This document shows positions 26,501 through 34,708 of a DNA stretch of 64,000 bases, piece by piece. Under the pieces are notes generated by a model that saw only the letters and a list, made by a program, of their open reading frames with translations, had not been told where the DNA came from and did not search any database. This DNA is from Sunxiuqinia rutila. GTDB lineage: Bacteria > Bacteroidota > Bacteroidia > Bacteroidales > Prolixibacteraceae. Location: contig NZ_JBNGOT010000013.1 of NCBI RefSeq assembly GCF_050589705.1, positions 70,916 to 134,915 on the forward strand, given 5' to 3'. How positions within the stretch are numbered: position 1 is the stretch's first letter; every line of letters starts with the position of its first letter. The position numbers and the translations under genes are program-made.

Positions 26501-28072
26501 ATGTTAGAATCGATCGACTTATCATTAGTTAACTGGTCGCGGGCGCAATTTGCGCTGACTGCCATGTATCACTGGGTGTTTGTGCCACTCACCTTAGGAC
26601 TGGCCGTGATTATTGCCATCATGGAAACCCTGTATGTGAAGACTGGTGACGTGGAGTGGAAAAAAATTACCAAATTCTGGATGACCTTGTTCGGAATTAA
26701 TTTTGCCATTGGGGTAGCCACCGGTATCATATTGGAGTTTGAATTTGGAACCAACTGGTCCAACTATTCCTGGTTTGTGGGCGACATTTTTGGAGCTCCC
26801 CTGGCCATTGAGGGGATTTTTGCCTTTTTTATGGAATCGACTTTCATTGCAGTCATGTTTTTTGGCTGGAACAAAGTGAGTAAGAAGGTTCACCTTACGG
26901 CTACCTGGCTAACGGCCTTTGGGGCCAGTTTGTCGGCCCTGTGGATTTTGGTAGCCAATGCCTGGATGCAGAATCCTGTTGGGATGCACTTTAATCCGGA
27001 GACTGTGCGCAATGAGATGATTAACTTCTGGGAAGTCTTGTTTTCACCTACAGCAATCTATAAGTTTCTGCATACCATTACTTCGGGGTTTGTGTTGGCC
27101 GGTGTTTTTGTTATCGGCATCTCTGCCTGGTTTTTGTTGAAAAAGCGGGAAGTGGTATTTGCCCGGAAAAGTATTGTGGTGGCTGCTGTTTTTGGAATCG
27201 TTTCATCCATTTACCTGGCATTTACCGGCGATAGTTCGGCGCGCGATATTGCCCAAAACCAGCCGATGAAGTTTGCGGCTTTCGAAGGCTTGTACAATGG
27301 TAGTGAAGGAGCCGGACTGATTGCAATGGGGTTTATGTCGACTACTGAAACCGACCCATCCAATGAAAACCTGCTGGATTTTAACATGAAACTTGAGATT
27401 CCCAACATTCTTTCCTACATGGCTTATATGGATTGGAATGCTTTTGTTCCGGGAATTAATGACCTGATTGATGGTAACGAAAAGTACGGCTATATGTCAG
27501 CCGACGAAAAAATTGAGCGGGGAAAAGTAGCCATGGCTAAGCTAAAAGCTTTTAAAGAAGCCAAAGATCAGGGCAATGAGCAGCTAGCCAAACGCCTGAA
27601 AACAGAATTTATGGATCCTGATTTTCAGCAAAACTACTTCAGCTACTTTGGTTACGGCTACCTTACCGATAAAAACATGCTTATTCCCAATGTGCCCTTG
27701 TCATTCTATAGTTTCCACGTGATGGTGGGGCTGGGTTTTTACTTTATTGTGTTCTTCTGTTTTGCCCTGTTTTATGCGCTGAAAGGACGCTTGGAGCAGA
27801 GACGAAAATTTTTACGCCTGGCCATCTGGTCCATCCCCATGGCATACCTGGCTTCTCAGGCCGGTTGGATTGTGGCTGAGGTGGGGCGCCAACCCTGGGT
27901 GATTCAGGATTTGATGCCAACGGTGGCTGCCGTAACTAAAATTAGTACAAGCGCCGTGCAAACCACCTTTTGGCTGTTTGCAGTCATCTTTACCCTTCTG
28001 CTTATTGCAGAACTTAAAATCATGTTTCGACAAATTAAAATCGGACCTAAAATGGATGGAGGGCAGCACTAA
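26501..28072 (+). CDS. cydA: Cytochrome bd ubiquinol/menaquinol oxidase subunit I
   Basis: 523 residues, nine-helix CydA. The N-terminal RAQFALTAMYHWVFVPLTLGL holds the His ligand of heme b595. SFYSFHVMVGLGFYFI has the heme b558 His and Met region, and EVGRQPWVIQDLMPT is the GRQPW motif near the end. The Q-loop segment (about 250-370) is moderately long but lacks the E. coli insertion. The enzyme oxidises quinol and reduces O2 with high affinity and no proton pumping. It sits between DUF4492 and cydB, whose ATG overlaps the cydA stop by one base. Confidence 0.96.
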   Translation: MLESIDLSLVNWSRAQFALTAMYHWVFVPLTLGLAVIIAIMETLYVKTGDVEWKKITKFWMTLFGINFAIGVATGIILEFEFGTNWSNYSWFVGDIFGAPLAIEGIFAFFMESTFIAVMFFGWNKVSKKVHLTATWLTAFGASLSALWILVANAWMQNPVGMHFNPETVRNEMINFWEVLFSPTAIYKFLHTITSGFVLAGVFVIGISAWFLLKKREVVFARKSIVVAAVFGIVSSIYLAFTGDSSARDIAQNQPMKFAAFEGLYNGSEGAGLIAMGFMSTTETDPSNENLLDFNMKLEIPNILSYMAYMDWNAFVPGINDLIDGNEKYGYMSADEKIERGKVAMAKLKAFKEAKDQGNEQLAKRLKTEFMDPDFQQNYFSYFGYGYLTDKNMLIPNVPLSFYSFHVMVGLGFYFIVFFCFALFYALKGRLEQRRKFLRLAIWSIPMAYLASQAGWIVAEVGRQPWVIQDLMPTVAAVTKISTSAVQTTFWLFAVIFTLLLIAELKIMFRQIKIGPKMDGGQH

Positions 28073-29199
28073 TGTTTGAAAATTTATCATACCTCGCTTT
28101 ACAACAATACTGGTGGGTGATCATTTCCCTGCTAGGCGCTTTGTTTGTTTTTCTAACCTTTGTACAAGGTGGGCAAACCTTGCTTTACACGATTGGTAAA
28201 ACGCCCAATGAGCGGACCATGCTGGTCAATACCTTGGGGCGTAAATGGGAGTTTACCTTTACCACGTTGGTAACTTTTGGTGGTGCCTTTTTTGCCTCTT
28301 TTCCCTTGTTTTATGCCACCTCCTTTGGCGGGGCCTATTGGGTGTGGATTGCCATTTTGTTCTTTTTTGTGATTCAGGCAGTTTCCTATGAATTTCGAAC
28401 CAAACCGGGCAACTTTTTAGGACGAAAGACCTATGAAATGTTTTTGTTTTTGAATGGTGCTTTTGGAACCATCTTGATTGGAACTGCCGTGGGAACTTTT
28501 TTCAATGGCGCACAATTCAGCCTGAATGACATGAACAATGTCAATTGGGAAACACCCTACCGTGGGCTGGAAGCGGTTTTGACCTTCCATAATGTGGCCT
28601 TGGGCTTGTCGGTTTTCTTTCTTTCGCGGGTGCTTGGTGCCTTGTACTTCATGAACTCGGTGGATAGCCCCATGATTTTGGAGCGCTCGAAGAGGCAGGT
28701 GCTGTTTAATGCGGTACCCTTTTTAGTGGTCTTTCTGTATTTTTTAATCTACTTGTTGCTGAAGGATGGCTTTGCTTACAACGCAGAAGGGGTTTATATT
28801 GAAAAGTACAAGTACCTGAATAACCTGCTCGAATTACCTGTTGTGGCAGTTTTATTGCTACTGGGCGTGGTGGGCGTGCTGTATGGTATTGCCGTAGCCC
28901 TGCTGAAAAAAAGTACATCGGGCATTTGGTTTGCCGGTGGAGGAACGGTGCTGACTGTTTTTGCTTTATTCCTGATCGCAGGACTGAATGGAACGGCTTT
29001 TTATCCCTCGGCTTTTGAATTGCAGGATTCGTTGACCATTGAAAATGCCTCTTCCAGTCACTTTACACTGAAGGTGATGAGCTATGCCTCTTTGGGCGTT
29101 CCGGTTGTGATTGCCTACATTTGGTGGGTTTGGAAGGCGATGAATTCCAAAAAGATAGATGAGGCCGAAATGCAGGACGAAGATTCGCATGCCTATTAA
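28072..29199 (+). CDS. cydB: Cytochrome bd oxidase subunit II
   Basis: 375 residues with about nine transmembrane helices, opening with LQQYWWVIISLLGALFVFLTFVQGGQTLL, a standard CydB start. RKWEFTFTTLVTFGGAFFASFPLFYATSF and FRTKPGN are further family segments. The start shares a base with the cydA stop (TAATG), implying coupled translation. A 42-codon frame follows after 49 bases and may encode a third subunit. Confidence 0.95.
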   Translation: MFENLSYLALQQYWWVIISLLGALFVFLTFVQGGQTLLYTIGKTPNERTMLVNTLGRKWEFTFTTLVTFGGAFFASFPLFYATSFGGAYWVWIAILFFFVIQAVSYEFRTKPGNFLGRKTYEMFLFLNGAFGTILIGTAVGTFFNGAQFSLNDMNNVNWETPYRGLEAVLTFHNVALGLSVFFLSRVLGALYFMNSVDSPMILERSKRQVLFNAVPFLVVFLYFLIYLLLKDGFAYNAEGVYIEKYKYLNNLLELPVVAVLLLLGVVGVLYGIAVALLKKSTSGIWFAGGGTVLTVFALFLIAGLNGTAFYPSAFELQDSLTIENASSSHFTLKVMSYASLGVPVVIAYIWWVWKAMNSKKIDEAEMQDEDSHAY

Positions 29200-29248
29200 A
29201 ATGAGAAATCTTAGTGATTGCTGTTTAACTTTTTAACCTATTGAAATT

Positions 29249-29377
29249 ATGTATTGGACTTCAATTATATATTTAATCTCTTGGCCGGCTTTGGTCTTGG
29301 TATCCTACTTTTTGGTGAAATGGGTAATTAAAAAATATACGCCTTTTTTGGAGAAAATAGAAGAGGAAAACTCTTGA
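29249..29377 (+). CDS. Small single-helix membrane protein after cydB, possible CydX-like subunit
   Basis: ATG 29249 to TGA 29375-29377, 42 residues: MYWTSIIYLISWPALVL begins a single transmembrane helix (about 4-24), followed by a basic VKWVIKKYTPF stretch and an acidic tail ending EKIEEENS. It is 49 bases after cydB and ends 28 bases before a strong terminator, so it is transcribed with cydAB if the terminator is real. CydX, CydS and CydH are small one-helix bd subunits with similar size and topology. The sequence is not obviously homologous to E. coli CydX, so the role is inferred from position and topology. Confidence 0.65.
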   Translation: MYWTSIIYLISWPALVLVSYFLVKWVIKKYTPFLEKIEEENS

Positions 29378-29405
29378 AAAATACCTAGAGATTTGGTTTT
29401 AATTG

Positions 29406-29436
29406 GGCTGCAACTATTGATTTGCGGCCTTTTTTT
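29406..29436 (+). terminator. Rho-independent terminator of the cyd operon
   Basis: GGCTGCAA (29406-29413) pairs with TTGCGGCC (29422-29429) through one T-G wobble around an 8-nt loop, followed by seven T residues (29430-29436). Confidence 0.85.
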
Positions 29437-29846
29437 GTGCTATGGTGCTTTGCCAGTCGTTGAACGAAGTTGTTTTTCTGCAGAAATCAGCACTTTTACA
29501 GGGATGATTACAGGTATTTGCCCGGAAGCAAGGTATGTTCAGGATTAAGGATTTCTTTACTTAAGGAACTTTCCGGGAATCAATTCGGTATGCAACTAAA
29601 TGATAACCTATATTTGTCCGGATTTTCCAGTCACGTTTATTGGTTCCTGTTTTGCCCACGAAGAAGTTGATAAAGCGCGATCAATTTCAGCTTGTAGCTT
29701 GTAAAGCAATGGATGGGTGTGAACATGATTTTTTCAGGTTGTCATTTTTGAAATTCATGGTATCTGATGAATTTTATTGATAACGATGGAGACTATATTT
29801 TCGTTAAAACTGGCAGGGAATCTTCATGGAAACTAGCAGCACGTAA
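29437..29846 (+). other. Intergenic region upstream of trkH
   Basis: A 410-base stretch without a supported gene. It contains an exact -7 box, TATATTTG, at 29609-29616, too far (about 230 nt) for a usual leader, and a one-mismatch box TATATTTT at 29794-29801 closer to trkH. Either a long trkH leader or a small RNA is possible; the sequence does not decide. The 29470-29670 frame has no recognisable protein features. Confidence 0.4.
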
Positions 29847-31283
29847 ATGGATTTTAGACCAGTCTTACATATTCTAATGCGAATCGTATTGATAACAGCG
29901 GTTTCGCTTCTGATGTGTGTCCCCGTAGCCTTGATTTATCATGAGCCGGTGTCCCCCTTTTTATATACATCTCTTATCGCAACCATCTTAGCGGCATGTG
30001 CCTATGGGGGCAGGGGAAAACAAGAGCTAACAACTTTTAAGCGCCGGGAGGCTTACTTGTCGGTTACCTTATCGTGGCTCATTGTTTCGTTGATTGGTGC
30101 TTTGCCTTATTTATTTAGTGGAGCCATTCCCGGAATTACGGATGCTTTTTTCGAGTCGGTTTCCGGATTTACCACCACCGGATCGTCTATTCTAACCGAT
30201 ATTGAGAGCTTGCCCAAGTCGGTTTTGTTTTGGCGAAGCATGACCCATTGGGTTGGCGGTTTGGGAATCATTGTTTTGGTCGTTATCATCATGCCTTCAC
30301 TCAATATTGGCAGCTACAATTTATTTACGCTTGAGTCTTCTTTTCAGGAAAAAATACATCCGAAAATCAGGTCGGTGGGGCGCCGATTGTTATACATTTA
30401 TTTGTCGCTCACCTTTATTGAAACGTTCTTTCTGCTTCTTGGAGGAATGAACCTGTTCGAAAGCCTCTGTCATTCGTTTGGTACAGTGGCTACGGGAGGC
30501 TTTTCACCCAAAAACACCAGCATTGGCGACTATTCGCCTTACATTCAGTATGTCATTACCATTTTTATGCTGTTGGCCGGAACCAATTTTGTGGTTCATT
30601 ACTACGCTGTGAAAGGGCAGTTCCGGAAGATAAAGCAGAATGAAGAGCTGCGGTTTTACTACAAGGTAACCTTTGTTGCCGGGATTGCCATTACGGCTAT
30701 CTTGTTTTTTCAAACTGACCGTTCCCTGGAAACAGCTTTTCGCGAGTCTTTCTTTCAGGTGGCCTCCATCATTACCTGTACCGGTTTTGCAACGGCTGAT
30801 TACTTGCTCTGGCCATCTGTTGGCTGGGTAATTATCTTTTTCCTCATGTTTTTTGGTGGCAGCACCGGGTCTACTGCCGGAGGAATAAAAATGGCTCGCC
30901 ATCTGGTTGCCTTAAAAAATGTCAAACATCATTTTCGTATTCTGAATGCACCCAATGCGATTATTCCGCTACGAATCAATTCGAAGCCGGTAAGTGCGCA
31001 GGATAACAATGGTATTCTGACTTTCATTTTATGGTATTTTATGCTTTTTCTGGGGGGAAGTTTACTGATGGCGTGGTTGGGATCGGATGTGCCTACTTCC
31101 TTAAGTTCGGTGGCAACAGCCATGGGGGGCATTGGGCCTGGCTTGGGATCGGTTGGACCGGCCAGTAATTTTGCCCACCTGTCGGACAGCTCCAAATACG
31201 TGTTGTGTGGAATGATGCTTCTGGGGCGCCTGGAAATCTATACCATGGTAATGCTTTTTAATCCTTGGTTCTGGAAGAACTAA
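29847..31283 (+). CDS. trkH: TrkH/KtrB-type potassium uptake membrane subunit
   Basis: 478 residues with the four repeated pore units of the Trk/Ktr/HKT family. Filter-like segments are visible: FESVSGFTTTGSSIL, CHSFGTVATGGFSP, ASIITCTGFATADY and SSVATAMGGIGPGLG, each with the key Gly. About ten transmembrane helices. It moves K+ across the inner membrane. A TrkA/KtrA regulatory subunit normally gates it; none is encoded in the window, so the partner must lie elsewhere. Convergent with pssA. Confidence 0.93.
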   Translation: MDFRPVLHILMRIVLITAVSLLMCVPVALIYHEPVSPFLYTSLIATILAACAYGGRGKQELTTFKRREAYLSVTLSWLIVSLIGALPYLFSGAIPGITDAFFESVSGFTTTGSSILTDIESLPKSVLFWRSMTHWVGGLGIIVLVVIIMPSLNIGSYNLFTLESSFQEKIHPKIRSVGRRLLYIYLSLTFIETFFLLLGGMNLFESLCHSFGTVATGGFSPKNTSIGDYSPYIQYVITIFMLLAGTNFVVHYYAVKGQFRKIKQNEELRFYYKVTFVAGIAITAILFFQTDRSLETAFRESFFQVASIITCTGFATADYLLWPSVGWVIIFFLMFFGGSTGSTAGGIKMARHLVALKNVKHHFRILNAPNAIIPLRINSKPVSAQDNNGILTFILWYFMLFLGGSLLMAWLGSDVPTSLSSVATAMGGIGPGLGSVGPASNFAHLSDSSKYVLCGMMLLGRLEIYTMVMLFNPWFWKN

Positions 31284-31321
31284 AACGGAACGGTGTTGGT
31301 GCTTTTCTGGCTTGGCGAATA

Positions 31322-31347
31322 CCATTGCCTGTCAATGTTTGCAATGG
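31322..31347. other. Inverted repeat between trkH and pssA
   Basis: CCATTGC (31322-31328) and GCAATGG (31341-31347) form a 7-bp stem with a 12-nt loop in the convergent intergenic region. No T tract follows on either strand, so it is not a standard terminator. Confidence 0.35.
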
Positions 31348-31446
31348 CATTCCACTACTTTCACGAAAGAAGGATGCAGCATTTATCTTGAACCAAGGAC
31401 AAAAGCCTGCTTGATTGTGCATTCAGGATGTGAAATGGTTCCCGTA

Positions 31447-32193
31447 TCAGGCTGTCAACTTCTGAAGCAGGGAAAGCACGATGTAGCCCACAATAATCAG
31501 GGGAAGTGCATAAAACTGCAGCAAAATGGCCAAGACCAGACAGAAGGCGATAAACACAAAACGGACTTCGTTACCCGTCCATTTCAGGTGTTTGAATTTC
31601 AGTGAAAACATGGGGATTTCGGATAGCATCAGGGCCGATAGCACGATCATGACCGTTAACAGGTTGAAACGGTTTAAGATGATTTTGGTGACCACTTCAT
31701 TTGCTCCCAGTTCCAATATCAGTCCCAGCGAAGCATAAAAAATGGCATTGGCCGGAATGGGTAAGCCCAGAAAACTTTCGGTTTGCCGGGTGTCAACATT
31801 GAATTTAGCCAGACGAAAAGCTCCTGAAATAGGAACCAGCAGAACCGATAACAAGAATATCCATTGTAGTGGGGTGGCTTCAATTTCAAAGATGGCTTGA
31901 TTTTTTCCAAAGAGAGCCAGCTCGAGCATGGTAAACAGCATAGCGGCTGGCGCCAGTCCAAATGAAACAAGGTCGGATAAAGAATCCATTTGTTTGCCTA
32001 CTTCAGAATAGCTGTTGAGCAGCCGGGCTGCAAAGCCATCCAGAAAGTCGAAAACCGAAGCAGCCAGAATAAAAATAGCCGCCCAACCCAATTGTCCTTC
32101 AATGCCAAAAAAAACGGCCAAACTTCCGGAGGCCAGGTTCATGGCTGTGATAAAGTTTGGAACCCAGAAAAAAAGTTCGCTGATTCGTCTCAT
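31447..32193 (-). CDS. pssA: CDP-diacylglycerol--serine O-phosphatidyltransferase
   Basis: 248 residues, about seven to eight transmembrane helices. The CDP-alcohol phosphotransferase motif reads DFLDGFAARLLNSYSEVGKQ and continues MDSLSD (about 48-73), matching DGxxAR...G...DxxxD. It makes phosphatidylserine from CDP-diacylglycerol and serine. The ATG shares one base with the psd stop, so the next step enzyme is translated from the same message, and cdsA, the step before, lies upstream on the same strand. Confidence 0.94.
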   Translation of the reverse strand: MRRISELFFWVPNFITAMNLASGSLAVFFGIEGQLGWAAIFILAASVFDFLDGFAARLLNSYSEVGKQMDSLSDLVSFGLAPAAMLFTMLELALFGKNQAIFEIEATPLQWIFLLSVLLVPISGAFRLAKFNVDTRQTESFLGLPIPANAIFYASLGLILELGANEVVTKIILNRFNLLTVMIVLSALMLSEIPMFSLKFKHLKWTGNEVRFVFIAFCLVLAILLQFYALPLIIVGYIVLSLLQKLTA

Positions 32194-32849
32194 TATTTTA
32201 ATTTTCCAATGATGGTTTGTGATCCGGTCACCTTGTCACCCAGCTTCACCTGGATGTCTGTATCCAACGGGAGGTAAAGGTCAACACGGCTTCCAAATCG
32301 GATAAAGCCCATTTCCATATCCTGGCTTACCACTTGTCCGACATGCAAAAAGTTTAGAATCCGACGGGCCATGGCACCTGCTACCTGATTGGCCATGATT
32401 TCACGACCATCTTTCATTCTTATGGCCATGCAAGTACGTTCGTTTTCGTCTGCCGACTTGTCTTTAAAAGCCGCGTAGAAATGTCCTTCGCGGTGCTCCA
32501 GAAAACTGACTGTTCCCGGAACCGGTACCCAGTTGATGTGTACATTCAGCGGCGACATGAAGATGGATACTTTTTTGCACGTGGTTTTCAGGTAATCTTT
32601 TTCTTCACATTCTTCAATGACACAAATGGTTCCATCAGCAGGAGAAATCACGTTTTTGTCATTAAGAGAAACTGTGCGGTTTGGATAACGGAAAAACTGC
32701 AAAACCAAGACTAACACAATCAAACTTGCAACAGATACAACTGTGCCAATAATCAGGCAGGAGCTCAATAGCCAAGCCGCTACGTTTACTAAAAGAACGA
32801 TCAGGATCGTATTGCGAATGATCGATTTTCCCGCAGGATGAAATTTCAT
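32193..32849 (-). CDS. psd: Phosphatidylserine decarboxylase (Psd-related, short archaeal-type)
   Basis: 218 residues, of the short form. N-terminal hydrophobic region (about 12-50). The NVISPADGTICVIEE segment holds a catalytic Asp, HINWVPVPG and HREGHFYAAF follow, and MGFIRFGSRVDLYLP contains the Gly-Ser pair (about 188) where self-cleavage forms the pyruvoyl group. It converts phosphatidylserine to phosphatidylethanolamine. An exact -7 box precedes it by about 30 bases, so psd-pssA has its own promoter besides any read-through from cdsA. Confidence 0.93.
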   Translation of the reverse strand: MKFHPAGKSIIRNTILIVLLVNVAAWLLSSCLIIGTVVSVASLIVLVLVLQFFRYPNRTVSLNDKNVISPADGTICVIEECEEKDYLKTTCKKVSIFMSPLNVHINWVPVPGTVSFLEHREGHFYAAFKDKSADENERTCMAIRMKDGREIMANQVAGAMARRILNFLHVGQVVSQDMEMGFIRFGSRVDLYLPLDTDIQVKLGDKVTGSQTIIGKLK

Positions 32850-32877
32850 AATGTCAAATATCTATTGTAAATAAATA

Positions 32878-32885
32878 CAAATTTA
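32878..32885 (-). promoter_or_regulatory. Bacteroidota -7 box for psd-pssA
   Basis: Minus-strand TAAATTTG is an exact TAnnTTTG match, giving a leader of about 20-25 nt to the ATG at 32849. No -33 element recognised. Confidence 0.5.
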
Positions 32886-33036
32886 ATGTTTCGGGAGACC
32901 TGTTTTTAGGTTCCCCGATAAATCAGTGCAAAAGTAAGGAAATTAATTATAGTCCCGTAGAATGAACCGTTTTTAGGGGCCTTTTTTACAGAATATTCAT
33001 GCAGCTGATACTCGATTGAATAGCAGTTTGCCGGAC

Positions 33037-33849
33037 TTAGATGAATAGTTTGATGTACAGTACCACTGAGGGGACGGCAAAGAAAAGGCTGTCAAAACGG
33101 TCGAGAATGCCACCGTGCCCGGGGAGGAAATTACTGCTGTCTTTTAAGTTGAACTGACGTTTGAATAAGGATTCAGTCAGATCGCCAAAAGTAGCTGATA
33201 CCACCGTAATGGCTGCCAGAATTAACCAATGATGCATGGCAATTTCAGGGATGAAATAATAACCAATCACTGCAGCAGCGCCAAAGGCTGAAAATGCACC
33301 TCCAATAGCTCCTTCCCACGATTTTTTAGGCGATATCCGTTCAAACAAACGGTGCTTTCCAAAGCTCATTCCAAATAGGTAAGCTCCCGAATCATAGGTC
33401 CAGATAATGACAAAAAGCGCCAGAAGCGGTGCGGGATTATAGGTGTGATTGGTGAATACCAACAGGCTAATCATGCTAAGTGGGAGGGCGATGTAAATAA
33501 GGCCTAAAACGCCGGCTGCCATGTTTTCAAAAGGAAACGGCTTTTTCCGGTACAACTCAGCAATAAAAACCAACAGAAATATGGGAATGAGTCCGTAATA
33601 ACTATTGAGCGGAAGGACACCGGCGCCAACCAAAAAGAACGTAGCAAAAAAAATACAGCCAATAGCTGTTGCTAAGAGGTGGTTGGGCGAAATCTTTGCA
33701 TTCTTAAAGAAATTGAAGAATTCCTTCAATCCAATAACTAGGATAAAAAGAAAAAGAATACCAAAAGTGTACTCACTTAATAAAAGACTACCGATGACAA
33801 CCCCAGTGAAAGCTATTCCGGTAAGCGTTCTGACAAGAAGGTTTTTCAA
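33037..33849 (-). CDS. cdsA: Phosphatidate cytidylyltransferase
   Basis: 270 residues with about eight transmembrane helices. The CdsA signature is at the C-terminal half: SPKKSWEGAIGG (about 178), GDLTESLFKRQFNLKDSS and PGHGGILDRFDS (about 248). It activates phosphatidic acid as CDP-diacylglycerol, the substrate of PssA encoded nearby. It overlaps the DUF2007 gene by 4 bases. A normal start ATG at 33849. Confidence 0.95.
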   Translation of the reverse strand: MKNLLVRTLTGIAFTGVVIGSLLLSEYTFGILFLFILVIGLKEFFNFFKNAKISPNHLLATAIGCIFFATFFLVGAGVLPLNSYYGLIPIFLLVFIAELYRKKPFPFENMAAGVLGLIYIALPLSMISLLVFTNHTYNPAPLLALFVIIWTYDSGAYLFGMSFGKHRLFERISPKKSWEGAIGGAFSAFGAAAVIGYYFIPEIAMHHWLILAAITVVSATFGDLTESLFKRQFNLKDSSNFLPGHGGILDRFDSLFFAVPSVVLYIKLFI

Positions 33850-34052
33850 CGTTTTAGCTTTTTGAGGATTTTTTCTGCGGCTTGCTGATCTTTTTTATTG
33901 ACATAAAGTTCAATGAGGCCGATTGTAGGGATGACTGAGTCGTGCTGATTTAACGTGAAAGATTCAATGTCATTTTCATCCAGCAATTCCTTGGCAATCT
34001 GGATTTGATAATCCTGATCGGAAGAATAAACAATGATTAAATCCTTTTCCAT
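33846..34052 (-). CDS. DUF2007 domain protein
   Basis: 68 residues with the ferredoxin-like fold pattern of DUF2007 (putative signal-transducing protein family): LIIVYSSDQDYQIQIAKELLDENDI, then FTLNQHDSV and GLIELYVNKKDQQAAEKIL. DUF2007 proteins often bind or regulate; this one overlaps cdsA by 4 bases and follows lutC by 9 bases. Its partner is not known. Confidence 0.8.
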   Translation of the reverse strand: MEKDLIIVYSSDQDYQIQIAKELLDENDIESFTLNQHDSVIPTIGLIELYVNKKDQQAAEKILKKLKR

Positions 34053-34061
34053 GGTTGGGTT

Positions 34062-34697
34062 TTAAAACGGTTCGTCAGCTAAAAGTACAAATAATTTCTT
34101 GGGTCCGTGCATTCCCATGACCAATGTTTTTTCAATATCTGCTGTTCGGCTTGGTCCAGTAATGTTGGTTATCATGCTTGGAAGCCCCTTCGGATACTTG
34201 GCATCCATCTGTTCCAGAGCATCGTCAAGGTAGTTGACAAGCTGCCCGGTGTGGGCAACAACAATGTGTGTTTCAGGGAATACATGCAATCGCCGTCCCG
34301 ATACCGAAGCGGAACTGACCAGGATTGAGCCCAAATGGGCCACCAAAAATTCGCAGCTGGTAATGCCCACGCCTATGTGTTTTAAATCGGCTAAAGATTT
34401 TTCAAAGGAAAGCTTTCCTTCCAGTACTTTTTGCAAATGTGGCTCCAAACATATCAGGTTCGCCAGATTTTCGGATTGCACCAGGTGCCTTAATTCATCC
34501 AGAGCCTCCTCCAGGTTTTTCACGCGTACCACCTGCCCGCCTATCAATTCAAGATTATCCTTGAAGGAGTCAGCAGCTTGCTTGTCAAATTCCAGGTAGA
34601 TGGGCGATTCAAAATCGGGGCGGGCTTTGGACTGCCCACCCCTTTTATTTTGTGCTTCTTTTAAGCGATTGATTATATTCTCTTTCGATGAACTCAT
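34062..34697 (-). CDS. LUD domain (LutC/YkgG-like) protein
   Basis: 211 residues of the LUD family, with the family core GITSCEFLVAHLGSILVSS, SGRRLHVFPETHIVVAH and PSRTADIEKTLVMGMHGPKKL. LutC works with LutA and LutB in lactate oxidation, but neither is present here. Its position between ftsH and DUF2007 in a membrane biogenesis operon makes lactate use doubtful. Best named by domain only. Confidence 0.85.
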   Translation of the reverse strand: MSSSKENIINRLKEAQNKRGGQSKARPDFESPIYLEFDKQAADSFKDNLELIGGQVVRVKNLEEALDELRHLVQSENLANLICLEPHLQKVLEGKLSFEKSLADLKHIGVGITSCEFLVAHLGSILVSSASVSGRRLHVFPETHIVVAHTGQLVNYLDDALEQMDAKYPKGLPSMITNITGPSRTADIEKTLVMGMHGPKKLFVLLADEPF

Positions 34698-34708
34698 GAA
34701 AAATGGAC

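Noticed and set aside
29470..29670. 66-codon frame upstream of trkH
   Set aside because: No recognisable features, and poor placement relative to the only exact -7 box (29609-29616), which lies inside it.
34062..34697. Lactate utilisation operon
   Set aside because: Only the LutC-like LUD protein is present; no LutA or LutB, and the neighbours belong to membrane biogenesis.
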